NCBI GenBank assembly: GCA_037039685.1
Contig: JAWNGF010000009.1
Coordinates: forward strand, 1,178,001-1,242,000
Reading direction: 5' to 3'
Length of the DNA stretch: 64,000 bases
Origin: Ceratobasidium sp. AG-K
Taxonomy: Eukaryota > Basidiomycota > Agaricomycetes > Cantharellales > Ceratobasidiaceae
Part shown: piece by piece, positions 11,603-21,471 of the stretch
Numbering within the stretch: position 1 is the stretch's first letter
Layout of the letters: every line of letters begins with the position of its first letter
Made by a program: the position numbers and the translations under genes
The notes under the pieces: model-generated
Told to the model about the DNA's origin: nothing
The model's input: the letters and a program-made list of their open reading frames with translations, nothing else
Databases searched by the model: none

Positions 11603-11742
11603 TTACTCCCCCCTAAGAGTCTGTCTAGGGGACCTGGATGGGCTCTACTGGATCCCACAATCCTTGCCCTTTGCAAGCATGTACTCCTCCAGTCCCTTGT
11701 CCTCCTCCAGGGTCAGGTCGATGGGATTGAATACAGTGTTAC
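11603..11742 (-). pseudogene. B4 polypurine tract and ORF3 C-terminal end
   Basis: Reads minus NTVFNPIDLTLEED to a stop at 11645-11647, followed by the purine tract beside the LTR. Cut at 11742 by the A1 LTR. The break point matches, with a shared GTAAC, the end of the B ORF3 at 52001-52005, so the two halves were once adjacent around element A1. Confidence 0.8.
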
Positions 11743-12155
11743 TGTCCCAACTTGGGTCAATTAGGTATATAAAGGTTAAGGGGTTCGACTTAGACAAGTC
11801 TTAGAACCCAAGGAGTGGTGATAGTAAGAGGATTTGATTGAGCAAGTCCTAGTGGAGAGGAGGTCAAGCCTTGTCGTTAACCGGCTTGACCTCTGGGTTT
11901 ATATACATGAGGGATCACGGCCACGTCATCATCTATCAGTGTGGGAAAGCCAAGTACAACCGATGATAAGCAAGATAAGAGATATGACTCAACATTCTGG
12001 AAGTTCCGGAAGCATCACCAATATCAAATGAAAAGACAAATACATCACCTGATACAAGTTAAGTGCCAGAGGACATTTGTACCAAAAAAGGAAAGTGTTC
12101 GGAAAAAAAGATATAAAATCAGAATAAAATGTCTGAGCTTAGTCAGCTCATGACA
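11743..12155 (-). repeat. A1 element 3' LTR (413 bp)
   Basis: TGTCCCAACT to CATGACA. Flanked by GTTAC (11738-11742). Its partner at 52006-52418, inverted and 40 kb away, differs from it by a single base that I can find, a CG-to-CA change near the end, and is flanked by GTAAC. The pair bounds one element, A1. Confidence 0.93.
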
Positions 12156-12165
12156 TTACCCCCTC

Positions 12166-14943
12166 CTAAGGGCCTGGCGCGGTGGGGTGGAGTTTGTGAA
12201 ATTTATCAACCAGTTCAGGAGCATTCTTGAGATCTTCCTTTGATTGCCAAGAGTTGTCTGCATGAGAGTATCCTTTCCACTTGACGTAATAGTGGAGTTG
12301 ACAGTGGATTTTCTTGGAATTAAGGATCTCTTTGACTTCCCATTCTTCTTCTCCTTCTTGTGTGACAATAGGGGGTGGTTGAGCGGGTTTGCGGCCATGG
12401 GGATCAGAGTGGAATTTCTTGAGCAGCATGACATGGAAGACAGGATGAATTTTCATTGATTTTGGTAACTCCAGTCTAAAGGCATGAGTCCCTACTTTTT
12501 CCATTACTTTGTAAGGGCCTAAAACTTTGTGGGAGAGTTTTACTGAGGGTCTGTCTGTGGAAATGTTCTGATGATTAAGCCAGACTTTATCTCCCAGGTT
12601 TATCTCTTCTGGTTCTTTGGCTCCTTTATCAAAGTAGTGTTTATAGGACTGATTTGCTAGAATGAGGGCGGCTTTAACTTCATCGTATCCTTTCAACAGG
12701 AATTCCGCATGGGCATCAGCTTCAGGAACAGTATAGTCTGATTCTTCCCCAATGTTCATTCTAGGGTTGAAACCCTGGCAGATTTGGAAAGGGGTTTTGC
12801 CAGTGGATGCTTGGATTCCATTGTTGTAAGCAAATTCTGCCATAGGGAGCAGGGCCACCCAGTTGTTTTGCCTATGGTTGACAAAAGCCCTGATAAAGAT
12901 TTCAACGACTTGGTTTGCCTGTTCTGACTGTCCGTCTGTCCTTGGATGGTAGGCTGTGCTGAAGGTAGGTTTTATGTCCAACCATTTGTACAGATGCCTA
13001 ATGAACTTCGAGTTGAAAGTGGATCCTCTATCCAAGACTGTTGCTTTTGGGGTGCCGTGAAGTTTCCAAATGTTTGCAACAAAGATATTGGCTATGTCTA
13101 CTGCTGTGGCCGTTGATTTGCAAGGGAGATAGTGTGCCATCTTGGAGAACCAATCTACCACTGTCAAGATTGCGTCATATCCTTCTGATTCTGGGAGCCC
13201 TACAATCATGTCATAGGAGATCTCTTCCCAAGGTCTCTCAGGAATATGTAAAGGACACAGTAGTCCTGTGGGTAGTTGGTTCGATGGTTTAACTCAAATG
13301 CATGTTTTGCAGTGTGACACATAAGAGTTGACAAATTTCTTCATGGTTGGCCAGTAGTAAGTTCTTGAGACCAATTCCAATGTTCTTGCTTGTCCAGGAT
13401 GCCCAGCTGTAATATTGTCATGGTGCGATTCCAATATCAGGTTTCTGACGGTTTCATCCTTGGGGACAAAGATCTTTCCTTTGAACATTAGGAGTCCTTC
13501 TCTGTATTCCCAATCTTTGACTTTTTCTCCGTTTCTCAGCTTATTGTGGGCTTCCTCTAATCTGGGATCTTCAAGGATTGCTTCTCTGATTAGATCGTTA
13601 ATCTCCTGGTCAGGGGTAATAGCCGAAATAAAAATGTCTGGTTTGAGGAGAACTTGGTTCTCTACCCCCCCCAAAGGTTCTAGGTCATATCACCTTGAGA
13701 GAATGTCTGCTGTTTTGTTTTGGTTTCCTGGCCTGTACAAGATTTGGAAGTTGAAGTCCACCAAGAAATTCATCCAGCGGATTTGGCATTGGTTCAATTG
13801 TTTGGATGAAGAGAAGTATTCCAAATTTTTGTGATCTGTTATCACTTGAATGGCTTTTTCTGTGCCTTGAAGTAAGTGCCGCCATTCTTTGAAGGCTCTA
13901 ATAATTGCTAATAGTTCTTTGTCAAAAATGTCATAGTTTTGTTCAGCCAGATTCAGTGATTTAGAAAGAAAAGCTACAGGGTGTAATTTCCCTTCTTCAT
14001 CCTTCTGAGATAAAACTGCTCCTGTGGCAAATCCCGACGCATCTGTCTCAAGGAAAAATTCCTTATTTTGATTGGGCTGCATCATTACAGGTGCCACCTT
14101 AAGAGCTTCTTTTAGTGCATTCATGGCCTCTTGTTCTTTGCTTGTCCACTGCCACTTTTGATCCTTCTTAAGTAGGTTATATAGAGGTCTGGCTTTGCCA
14201 GCAAAGTCTTGAATGAATCTTCGATAGAAATTGACAAATCCTAGGAACTCTTGAACTTGTTTGACATTCTTGGGCGCTTTCCAATTCATAGCCGCCGTGA
14301 CCTTTTCCTGATCCGTTTCGATTCCTTTATTGGAAATGACCAATCCTACCCAGTCCAGTTTGGTTTGGTGGAACTTGCATTTCCTCAATTTTGCAATCAA
14401 CTTGTGTTCCCTTAGTCTTCTTAGCACCTCTTTCATGTGTCCTGGATGATCTTTGACTCGTTTGGAAAAAACAAAGATATCATCAATGTATACAAGTATG
14501 TAAACCCCCATAATGTCCCTGAATATAGAGTTCATTAGGGACTGGAAGCTTGATGGAGCGTTTTTGAGACCAAAGGGCATGACTTTCCATTCATACATGC
14601 CGTATTGAGTTTTGAATGCTGTTTTCCATTCATGGCCTGCTGCTATTTGGGTTTGATGGAATCCCTGTGCCAAGTCTAGAGTGGTGCCAATGACAAATCC
14701 TTCCAGGGCCCTTAACCATTGGTCCAGTAGAGGTATTCCACTTGCGTTGAATTTGCATAGCGAATTCACATATCTGTAGTCAACGCAAAAGCGTAACTCT
14801 GGGTTGTTTGGATCTTCTGGATGTGGTTTTTTGACAAATAGAACTGGGGACGCCAAAGGAGACTTAGAAATCTGAATGTGTCCCCTTTGGATAAGGGTTT
14901 CTAGTACTTTCTTCATTTCTTTGTCTTCAGCTGGGGATGTTTT
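12166..14943 (-). pseudogene. A1 pol, C-terminal two thirds (RT, RNase H, integrase, chromodomain)
   Basis: The minus frame begins at TSPAEDKEMKK just inside pol, continues through reverse transcriptase (FCVDYRYVN, FGLKNAPSSFQ, LVYIDDIFVF), RNase H (LETDASGFATGAVLSQ), the integrase zinc finger and DDE core, and ends in a chromodomain (YVKWKGYSHADNSW) and stop at 12166. TGA codons at 13294-13296 and 13690-13692 interrupt it; the intact A2 copy has CGA at both. Many missense differences from A2 are also CpG changes (for example VVDRFSK to VVDWFSK). The upstream part of the same gene is at 21885-22510, on the other side of inserted element A2. Integration of new cDNA, guided to heterochromatin by the chromodomain, was its role; this copy cannot work. 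Confidence 0.9.
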
Positions 14944-15356
14944 TGTCCCGACTTGGGTCAATTAGGTATATAAAAGTTAAGGGGTTCGACTTAGACAAGT
15001 CTTAGAACCCAAGGAGTGGTGATAAGTGAAAGGATTTGATTGGGCAAGTCCTAGTGGAGAGGAGGTCAAGCCTTGTCGTTAACCGGCTTGACCTCTGGGT
15101 TTATATACATGAGGGATCAATGCCACGTCATCATCTATCAGTGTGGGAAAGCCGAGTACAACCGATGATAAGCGAGATAAGAGACATGACTCGACATTCT
15201 GGAAGTTCCGGAAGCATCACCAATATCAAATGAAAAGACAAATACATCACATGACACAAGTTAAGCGCCAGAGGACAATTGTACCAGAAAAGGAAAGTGT
15301 TCGGAAAAAAAGTATAAAATCAGAATAAAATGTCTGAGCTTAGTCAGCTCATGACA
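14944..15356 (-). repeat. A2 element 3' LTR (413 bp)
   Basis: TGTCCCGACT to CATGACA, flanked by GTTTT (14939-14943). The same 5 bp follow the partner LTR at 21885-21889. I find two differences between the LTRs over 413 bp, so the insertion is recent. The polypurine tract (minus strand AGGAGGGGGTAA) abuts the LTR. Confidence 0.95.
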
Positions 15357-15366
15357 TTACCCCCTC

Positions 15367-18300
15367 CTAAGGGCCTGGCGCAGTGGGATGGAGTTTGTGA
15401 AATTTATCAACTAGTTCAGGAGCGTTCTTGAGATCTTCCTTTGACTGCCAAGAGTTGTCTGCATGAGAGTACCCTTTCCACTTAACGTAATAGTGGAGTT
15501 GGCGACGGATTTTTTTGGAATTAAGGATCTCTTCAACCACCCATTCTTCTTCTCCATCTTGTGTGACAATAGGGGGTGGTTGAGCAGGTTCGCGGCCGTG
15601 GGGATCAGAGTGGAATTTCTTGAGCAGCATGACATGGAAGACAGGATGAACTTTCATCAATTCTGGTAACTCCAGTCTAAAAGCGTGAGTCCCTACTTTT
15701 TCCAGTACCTTGTAAGGGCCTAAAACTTTATGAGAGAGTTTTACTGAAGGTCTGTCTGTGGATATGTTTTGATGATTAAGCCAGACTTTATCTCCAGGGT
15801 TTATCTCTTCTGGTTCTTTGGCTCCCTTATCAAAGTAGTGTTTGTAGGACTGATTTGCTAGGATGAGGGCGGCTTTGACTTCGTCGTATCCTTTCAGCAG
15901 GAATTCCGCATGGGCATCAGCTTCAGGAACAGTATAGTCTGATTCTTCCCCGATGTTCATTCTAGGGTTAAAACCCTGGCAGATTTGGAAAGGGGTTTTG
16001 CCAGTGGATGCTTGGATTCCATTGTTGTACGCAAATTCTGCCATAGGGAGCAGGGCCACCCAGTCGTTTTGCCTATGGTTGACAAATGCCCTGATAAAGA
16101 TTTCAACCACTTGGTTTGCTCGTTCTGACTGTCCGTCTGTCCTTGGATGGTACGCTGTGCTGAAGGTAGGTTTTACGTCTAACCGTTTGTATAGATGCCT
16201 AATGAACTTTGAGTTGAAAGTGGATCCTCTATCCGAGACTGTTGCTTTTGGAGTGCCGTGAAGTTTCCAAATGTTTGCGACAAAAATATTGGCTATGTCT
16301 ACTGCTGTGGCCGTTGATTTGCAAGGGAGATAGTGTGCCATCTTGGAGAACCGGTCTACTACTGTTAAGATTGCGTCATATCCTTCTGATTCTGGGAGCC
16401 CTACAATCATGTCATAGGAGATTTCTTCCCAAGGTCTCTCAGGAATATGTAGAGGACGCAGTAATCCTGTGGGGAGTTGGTTTGATGGTTTAACTCGAAT
16501 GCATGTTTCGCAGTGTGACACATAAGAGTTGACAAATTTCTTCATGGTTGGCCAATAGTAAGTTCTGGAAACTAATTCCAATGTTCTTGCTTGTCCCGGA
16601 TGCCCAGCTGAAATATTGTCATGGCGCGATTCCAATATCAGGTTTCTGACAGTTTCATCCTTCGGGACAAAGATCTTTCCTTTGAACATTAGGAGTCCTT
16701 CTCTGTATTCCCAATCTTTGACTTTTTCTCCGTTTCTCAGCTTATTGTGGGCTTCCTCTAATCTGGGATCTTCAAGGATTGCTTCTCTGATTAGATTGTT
16801 AATTTCCTGGTCAGGGGTGATAGCCGAAATAAAAATGTCTGGTTTGAGGAGAACTTGGTTCTCTACCCCCCCCAAAGGTTCTAGGTCGTATCGCCTTGAG
16901 AGAATGTCTGCTTTTTTGTTTTGGCTTCCTGGTCTGTACAAGATTTGGAAGTTGAAGTCTACCAAGAAATTCATCCAGCGGATTTGGCGTTGATTCAATT
17001 GCTTGGATGATGAGAAGTATTCCAAATTTTTGTGATCTGTTATTACTTGAACAGCTTTTTCTGTGCCTTGAAGTAGGTGCCGCCATTCTTTGAAAGCTCT
17101 AATTATTGCCAATAGTTCTTTGTCAAAAATGTCATAGTTTCGCTCAGCCGGATTTAGTGATTTAGAAAGAAAAGCTACAGGGTGTAGTTTCCCTTCTTCA
17201 TCCTTCTGAGATAGAACAGCTCCTGTAGCAAATCCCGACGCGTCTGTTTCGAGGAAAAATTCCTTATTCTGATCGGGCTGCATCATTACAGGTGCCATCT
17301 TAAGAGCTTCTTTTAGCGCATTCATGGCCTCTTGTTCTTTGCTTGTCCACTGCCACTTTTGATCCTTCTTAAGTAGGTTGTACAGAGGTCTGGCTTTGCC
17401 GGCAAAGTCTTGAATGAATCTTCGATAGAAATTGACGAATCCTAGGAATTCTTGAACTTGTTTGACGTTTTTGGGAGATTTCCAGTTCATAGCCGACGTG
17501 ACCTTTTCCTGATCCGTTTCGATTCCTTTATTGGAAATGACCAATCCTACCCAGTTCAGTTTGGTCTGGTGGAATTTGCATTTTTTCAATTTCGCGATCA
17601 GCTTGTGTTCCCTTAGTCTTCTTAGCACCTCTTTCACGTGTCCTGGATGATCTTCGACTCGTTTGGAAAAAACAAAGATATCATCAATGTATACGAGTAC
17701 AAAAACCCCCATAATGTCCCTGAATATGGAGTTCATTAGGGACTGGAAGCTTGATGGGGCGTTTTTGAGACCAAAGGGCATGACTTTCCATTCGTACATG
17801 CCGTATTGAGTTTTGAATGCTGTTTTCCATTCATGGCCTGCTGCTATTCGGGTTTGATGGAATCCTTGTGCCAAGTCTAGAGTGGTGCCAATGACAAATC
17901 CTTCCAGGGCCCTTAACCATTGGTCCAATAGAGGTATTCCACTCGCGTTGAATTTGCATAGCGAATTCACATATCTGTAGTCAACGCAAAAGCGTAATTC
18001 TGGGTTGTTTGGATCTTCTGGATGTGGTTTTTTGACAAACAGAACCGGGGAAGCCAAAGGAGACTTAGAAATCTGAATGTGTCCCCTTCGGATAAGGGTT
18101 TCTAGTACTTTCTTCATTTCCTTGTCTTCAGCTGGGGACGTTTTGTAGATAGGGCCGTGCTTTAGTTTAGCTTCTGGTAGGAGATCGAGCGTAATGTCCG
18201 TTGGCCTGTGAGGTGGCAGTTCTTCTAACCTGGATTCGTCGAATACATCTGCAAACTCTTTGTATTCCTCTGGTAATGTAGTTTCAGCTGCAATTTGGAG

Positions 18301-18765
18301 TGTAGACGGGACTTCTAGGCAGTTTTCTGAGCAGAAGTTGCTTGTGTATGCAATTGTCCTGTTTTTCCAATTAATTTGTGGGTTATGTTTTTTGAGCCAT
18401 GACATCCCGAGTACTATAGGGTGTCTTCCAATGTTTGTGACATGACATTCTATTTCGCTGGAATGTGTTCCCATGACAAGCCTAAATTTTGTATAGTGGG
18501 TGACTTTTCCAGACGAGACTTCCCGTCCGTCTATAACTCGCAGAGTCTTTGGTTTTTTGTGCTGAAAAAGGGGAAGGTTTGCCTCTTTTGCTAGGGAAGG
18601 GTTGATGAAACAGGAGGTTGCACCGCAGTCGAGGAGTGCTTGTCCAGAGAATCTTTTCGATCTGTTAACTGACTTGGAATCAGGAGCCGTAGCTAGTGGA
18701 TGAGCGGTGAAATCAAGGTATAATTGGTTTTCATTTGATATTGACATGATTTCTAGTTCATCCAT
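15367..18765 (-). CDS. pol: A2 Pol polyprotein: protease, RT, RNase H, integrase, chromodomain (intact)
   Basis: One uninterrupted 1132-codon frame from an ATG (18763-18765), 36 nt after the gag stop. Domains in order: aspartic protease (LLDCGATSCFI at ~45, with DCG in place of the usual DSG or DTG), reverse transcriptase (~210-420; LVYIDDIFVF with catalytic YIDD), RNase H (LETDASG, ITDHKNLEYF), integrase HHCC finger (H of ESRHDN, AGHPGQ, C of SHCETC), the DDE core (TVVDRFSK, TVSDRGSTF, a Glu in DGQSERANQ), a GPY/F-like region (LGPYKVLEKVG), and a C-terminal chromodomain (YVKWKGYSHADNSW). Typical size for a Ty3 chromovirus pol. Pol makes the cDNA and inserts it into chromatin. No inactivating change is seen, so this copy may be active. 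Confidence 0.95.
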   Translation of the reverse strand: MDELEIMSISNENQLYLDFTAHPLATAPDSKSVNRSKRFSGQALLDCGATSCFINPSLAKEANLPLFQHKKPKTLRVIDGREVSSGKVTHYTKFRLVMGTHSSEIECHVTNIGRHPIVLGMSWLKKHNPQINWKNRTIAYTSNFCSENCLEVPSTLQIAAETTLPEEYKEFADVFDESRLEELPPHRPTDITLDLLPEAKLKHGPIYKTSPAEDKEMKKVLETLIRRGHIQISKSPLASPVLFVKKPHPEDPNNPELRFCVDYRYVNSLCKFNASGIPLLDQWLRALEGFVIGTTLDLAQGFHQTRIAAGHEWKTAFKTQYGMYEWKVMPFGLKNAPSSFQSLMNSIFRDIMGVFVLVYIDDIFVFSKRVEDHPGHVKEVLRRLREHKLIAKLKKCKFHQTKLNWVGLVISNKGIETDQEKVTSAMNWKSPKNVKQVQEFLGFVNFYRRFIQDFAGKARPLYNLLKKDQKWQWTSKEQEAMNALKEALKMAPVMMQPDQNKEFFLETDASGFATGAVLSQKDEEGKLHPVAFLSKSLNPAERNYDIFDKELLAIIRAFKEWRHLLQGTEKAVQVITDHKNLEYFSSSKQLNQRQIRWMNFLVDFNFQILYRPGSQNKKADILSRRYDLEPLGGVENQVLLKPDIFISAITPDQEINNLIREAILEDPRLEEAHNKLRNGEKVKDWEYREGLLMFKGKIFVPKDETVRNLILESRHDNISAGHPGQARTLELVSRTYYWPTMKKFVNSYVSHCETCIRVKPSNQLPTGLLRPLHIPERPWEEISYDMIVGLPESEGYDAILTVVDRFSKMAHYLPCKSTATAVDIANIFVANIWKLHGTPKATVSDRGSTFNSKFIRHLYKRLDVKPTFSTAYHPRTDGQSERANQVVEIFIRAFVNHRQNDWVALLPMAEFAYNNGIQASTGKTPFQICQGFNPRMNIGEESDYTVPEADAHAEFLLKGYDEVKAALILANQSYKHYFDKGAKEPEEINPGDKVWLNHQNISTDRPSVKLSHKVLGPYKVLEKVGTHAFRLELPELMKVHPVFHVMLLKKFHSDPHGREPAQPPPIVTQDGEEEWVVEEILNSKKIRRQLHYYVKWKGYSHADNSWQSKEDLKNAPELVDKFHKLHPTAPGP

Positions 18766-18781
18766 ATTACTAGCTAATATA

Positions 18782-18817
18782 TCACCGAGTACTTGGCTCC
18801 TTAATAAGCCTCGGTGA
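18782..18817 (-). promoter_or_regulatory. Hairpin enclosing the A2 gag stop codon
   Basis: Arms TCACCGAG and CTCGGTGA (8 bp perfect), with an inner GCT/AGC pair; the gag TAA sits in the loop. The same structure is in A1 (22538-22562 region) and A3 (27998-28033). It may help ribosomes resume at the pol ATG; this is inference. Confidence 0.5.
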
Positions 18818-20153
18818 CGTCTTTTCCCGATTCGATGTCTGAAGAGATTTCTTCAATCTGAGCTTCAAACCCTGAGGCTGTGTTTTTAGAAGGACAGACT
18901 CTTGCTGAGTGTCCCTTGCCACCGCAGGTGAAGCAAATCATTGGTCCTTTTCCTTTCCCATCCAGATCCATTGCGTTGGGGTCTTTAGCAGGAGTGGACG
19001 ATTTGGGTGTTTGAATAATTGGAGCGTTGAAGGTACTGGTTCGAGTGTCTTTTTGAATTGCTCCAAAAGGAACATTTCCTTTTGTCCCATCGTCCCAGGA
19101 GATCTGTGGTACTGGGCGGCCCTTGGCGTTTCTGGTAATGTTTGAGATTTTGCCGTATTGCACTCCCCCTGTAGGCTTTGACATAAAGACACGGTCGTTT
19201 ACGTTGAATCTTTGACCTAGTGAGGTGTTTGCAACGCTTGGGGTTGTCTTGGCAGTGGTTTGTTTGGAGGTACTGGTTTGTGGGCCTTGCGACTTCTTTG
19301 GTGCATTAATGGCATTCATTGTAGAGTCAATTTCCAGGGCTCTTTCGCGAACTTGATTGAATGTTCTTGTTGCTTCGTGGGGTTTAAAGTTTTGTGACAC
19401 CATGGCCATCTTGATTTCATCCTTAAGACCGTCATAGAAATCATCACGAAGTACTCGATCGGTGTATCCAAGTACCGATGAATAAGTGACAAAGTCTCGT
19501 AGATAATCTTGGACAGAGTTCTTCTGGATCAACTTCTTGTATAATTGTCTATATCGGTCGATTTTGTGAACATCGCCGAACCTAGCTTGCATTTCGTTCC
19601 AGAATTCATCCATGTCGTGTAGCCAAGTTGTTGCTCCCCTCCTTGCCGTGTCCACATCAATTCCAGGTTGCATCCATACATAGGCAGGCCCCTTGCAATA
19701 GCCCATGATATAAGTGATTTTTTGTTCTGTGGTTGCTTGTGGGGATGTGTGGTTTATGTACAGAGTACATTGCGACTTAAACTCATCGAACTTATCTACA
19801 TCTCCAGAGAATTCCTCTGGGGGATGCATCTTGAGTTTGTATCCTGGGGTGGTTGTTGACGCGGTGGTAGAGGGTGTTGCACCCATGTTTGCAAGTGATT
19901 GAGAGACCGCATTCATTAATTGGTGAAGGGGTGCAATTTGTGCGGTTTGATTTTGAGTTGCATGAATATCTGCAATGTTATTGTCGATTCCCAATTCTAG
20001 GGTAGAGGTGATGCCATTTAAGGCATTAATGTGACCGTTAATTTTTCGCACTTCGTCTATTAAGGCATTTATTGCCTGTGCAACTACATCGGGTCCAGAT
20101 GTTGCTGAAATTTGGGTAAATCCCCCTTGACCGGGTGATGGGGCTCTCGACAT
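18801..20153 (-). CDS. gag: A2 Gag (capsid, SH3/Tudor-like module, CCHC knuckle; intact)
   Basis: 450 aa from ATG at 20151-20153, the first AUG of the predicted transcript. A helical N-terminal region is followed by a Ty3-type capsid (HPPEEFSGDVDKFDEFKSQ, ITYIMGYCKGPAYVWMQP). A ~60-residue segment FNVNDRVFMSKPTGGVQYG to ISWDDGTKGNVPFGAI resembles a small SH3/Tudor-type barrel. Then comes a CCHC zinc knuckle CFTCGGKGHSARVC, and an acidic tail ending in DVTEAY. Gag builds the cytoplasmic particle in which RNA is packaged and copied. The frame differs from pol and is separated from it by a stop and 36 nt, so pol is not made by simple frameshifting. Confidence 0.92.
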   Translation of the reverse strand: MSRAPSPGQGGFTQISATSGPDVVAQAINALIDEVRKINGHINALNGITSTLELGIDNNIADIHATQNQTAQIAPLHQLMNAVSQSLANMGATPSTTASTTTPGYKLKMHPPEEFSGDVDKFDEFKSQCTLYINHTSPQATTEQKITYIMGYCKGPAYVWMQPGIDVDTARRGATTWLHDMDEFWNEMQARFGDVHKIDRYRQLYKKLIQKNSVQDYLRDFVTYSSVLGYTDRVLRDDFYDGLKDEIKMAMVSQNFKPHEATRTFNQVRERALEIDSTMNAINAPKKSQGPQTSTSKQTTAKTTPSVANTSLGQRFNVNDRVFMSKPTGGVQYGKISNITRNAKGRPVPQISWDDGTKGNVPFGAIQKDTRTSTFNAPIIQTPKSSTPAKDPNAMDLDGKGKGPMICFTCGGKGHSARVCPSKNTASGFEAQIEEISSDIESGKDVTEAY

Positions 20154-20177
20154 ATTGGAGTGGGGAAAAAGGTAGAT

Positions 20178-20429
20178 TTATTGAGATCCAAGGCCGTATA
20201 AAATGTTACGAATTCTTCTCCGAACCCTTCTATCTTTAATAGTGCGCAAACTCCTCAAAAATATTAGTTCAAGGTTTTCGTCTTCCAGAAACAACGCGTT
20301 GATTACTCCTAGTTCGTCGTACTGTTTGTATATGTAGTTACGATGAACGTCTTCAATAAAGAGTGTTAGGGACTCTAGTCTAAGCTGTTCCCTGTGTTGT
20401 TCCTGTGTGAGTCGAGGTCTTGGTCCCAC
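20178..20429 (-). CDS. A2 ORF2, 83-codon pre-gag frame without methionine
   Basis: Open frame starting at a GTG (GPRPRLTQEQ) inside the end of ORF1 (55-nt overlap, +1 register) and stopping 24 nt before the gag ATG. It contains no methionine and no ATG in any frame. Leu/Arg/Glu-rich helices (SLTLFIEDVHRNYIY, LRTIKDRRVRRRI). Conserved and open in A1 (53464-53715) and A3 (26384-26635). Could be the tail of ORF1 reached by frameshifting or splicing. Function unknown. Confidence 0.55.
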   Translation of the reverse strand: MGPRPRLTQEQHREQLRLESLTLFIEDVHRNYIYKQYDELGVINALFLEDENLELIFLRSLRTIKDRRVRRRIRNILYGLGSQ

Positions 20430-20989
20430 TGAAAAGGATTGGGTGCGATAGAATTAAGGTGATTTAGAAGGCGGTAATCCTGGTTGATAGGAATACGCAC
20501 TTCTGCTGCAAGATGACAGTATTTTCCCTTGATTTTGTCTTTAAGGGTTTCAATAGTGCGCCACTGTCGTTTGTTGTTGTTGATGAGATTTTCGACCTTT
20601 CGAGTGTGTTTTTCTTGGATTTTTATAAGTTGGTCGCAGTTTTCGATCAAGACACGGGTTTGTTCTTGCAATCGCTCGACTTCGATATTAGTGTCCGCCA
20701 AATTTATGCTTTGGACACGATCTTGATCGGCTTGTTGCCTGTTTGTATTGTCAAGGTTAATTTCGATGAACTCGAGCCTTGAATGGAGGGATTGATAATC
20801 GGCTTCGAGTTGATTGTGGTTTTCGTCGTTTCTGGTACGTTCAACCCTTAAATCCTCTGCTTGTTCAACTTGATCTTCTTCTAGCACTTCAATTCGACTG
20901 TTTAATTCGTCGACTTTGGTGTCTAGATCAAGTACGAAGTCCTTTAGTCTAAAGACTGCTTCGCAGAGGCTAAAAAATGCGGGGAACAC
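20375..20989 (-). CDS. A2 ORF1, 204-codon pre-gag coiled-coil frame without methionine
   Basis: Open frame of about 204 codons opening at a GTG (VFPAFFSLCEAV) and ending at 20375. Heptad-patterned throughout (DTKVDELNSRIEVLEED, LEFIEINLDNTN, IKIQEKHTRKVENLI), so a long coiled coil is likely. There is no Met codon anywhere and no ATG in the other two sense frames. A3 (25824-26438) keeps the whole frame with amino-acid-level conservation, while the A1 copy (from 52900) is interrupted by stops. An acceptor-like TTTTTTAG just inside the 5' edge leaves open that it is a second exon or that translation starts at a non-AUG codon. I know of no standard Ty3 protein at this place. Confidence 0.6.
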   Translation of the reverse strand: MFPAFFSLCEAVFRLKDFVLDLDTKVDELNSRIEVLEEDQVEQAEDLRVERTRNDENHNQLEADYQSLHSRLEFIEINLDNTNRQQADQDRVQSINLADTNIEVERLQEQTRVLIENCDQLIKIQEKHTRKVENLINNNKRQWRTIETLKDKIKGKYCHLAAEVRIPINQDYRLLNHLNSIAPNPFQWDQDLDSHRNNTGNSLD

Positions 20990-21457
20990 TTTTAAGGTTA
21001 ATTAGTTAGTTACTAATTAGTTCCTTTTTAGTGCGTACTGATGGAAACGACAAGTTGATGTGGTTCTTGATGGATGAGAGTGTTAACTTGGGTGGTGCTC
21101 CGACCACTTTCCAGTTTTTGCTTGAGAGGATCTGGCTTCCTCGAGATGTTGATTTGGATGTGAAGGGTGCTAGACGCTAAGCTTTTGCTTTATATACTCC
21201 TTATCTGATCTTATCAGTTATCAACAGCCTTGGGCGGGCGTGATAGCGACAGTGTATAACAGAGTAAGGGTGTATTTAGCTGACTAAAGCCGCTATGACC
21301 CGAAAGAGGATAACGATTGGGTTCACTGACAGCGTATAGCGACGTGGAACTACTGGTCTATATCAAGTATAGCTCTTTGTTCGTTGTACTATGCCCGTTT
21401 TCCCGTGTATGTTCTATCTACTTGGTGGAAGAGCAGGGGCTTATGGCCGATGCTTAG

Positions 21458-21469
21458 AAGGCTTGACCT
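21458..21469 (-). promoter_or_regulatory. A2 primer binding site, self-priming type
   Basis: Minus strand AGGTCAAGCCTT, two bases inside the 5' LTR, exactly complementary to AAGGCTTGACCT in the LTR just after the TATA box. It does not begin with TGG, as a tRNA-type site usually would. Confidence 0.75.
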
Positions 21470-21471
21470 AA

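Noticed and set aside
11834..12031. Short open frames inside A LTRs (also 15036-15233, 21564-21761, 52130-52327)
   Set aside because: Identical only because the LTRs are near identical. They lie antisense to the LTR promoter and have no recognisable protein features.
15953..16261. Long open frames antisense to pol (also 16616-16993, 13415-13834, 29780-30199, 30554-30862)
   Set aside because: They recur in every A copy at the same place because the sense pol sequence is conserved. They have no start context or domains and vary with pol third positions, so they are shadows.
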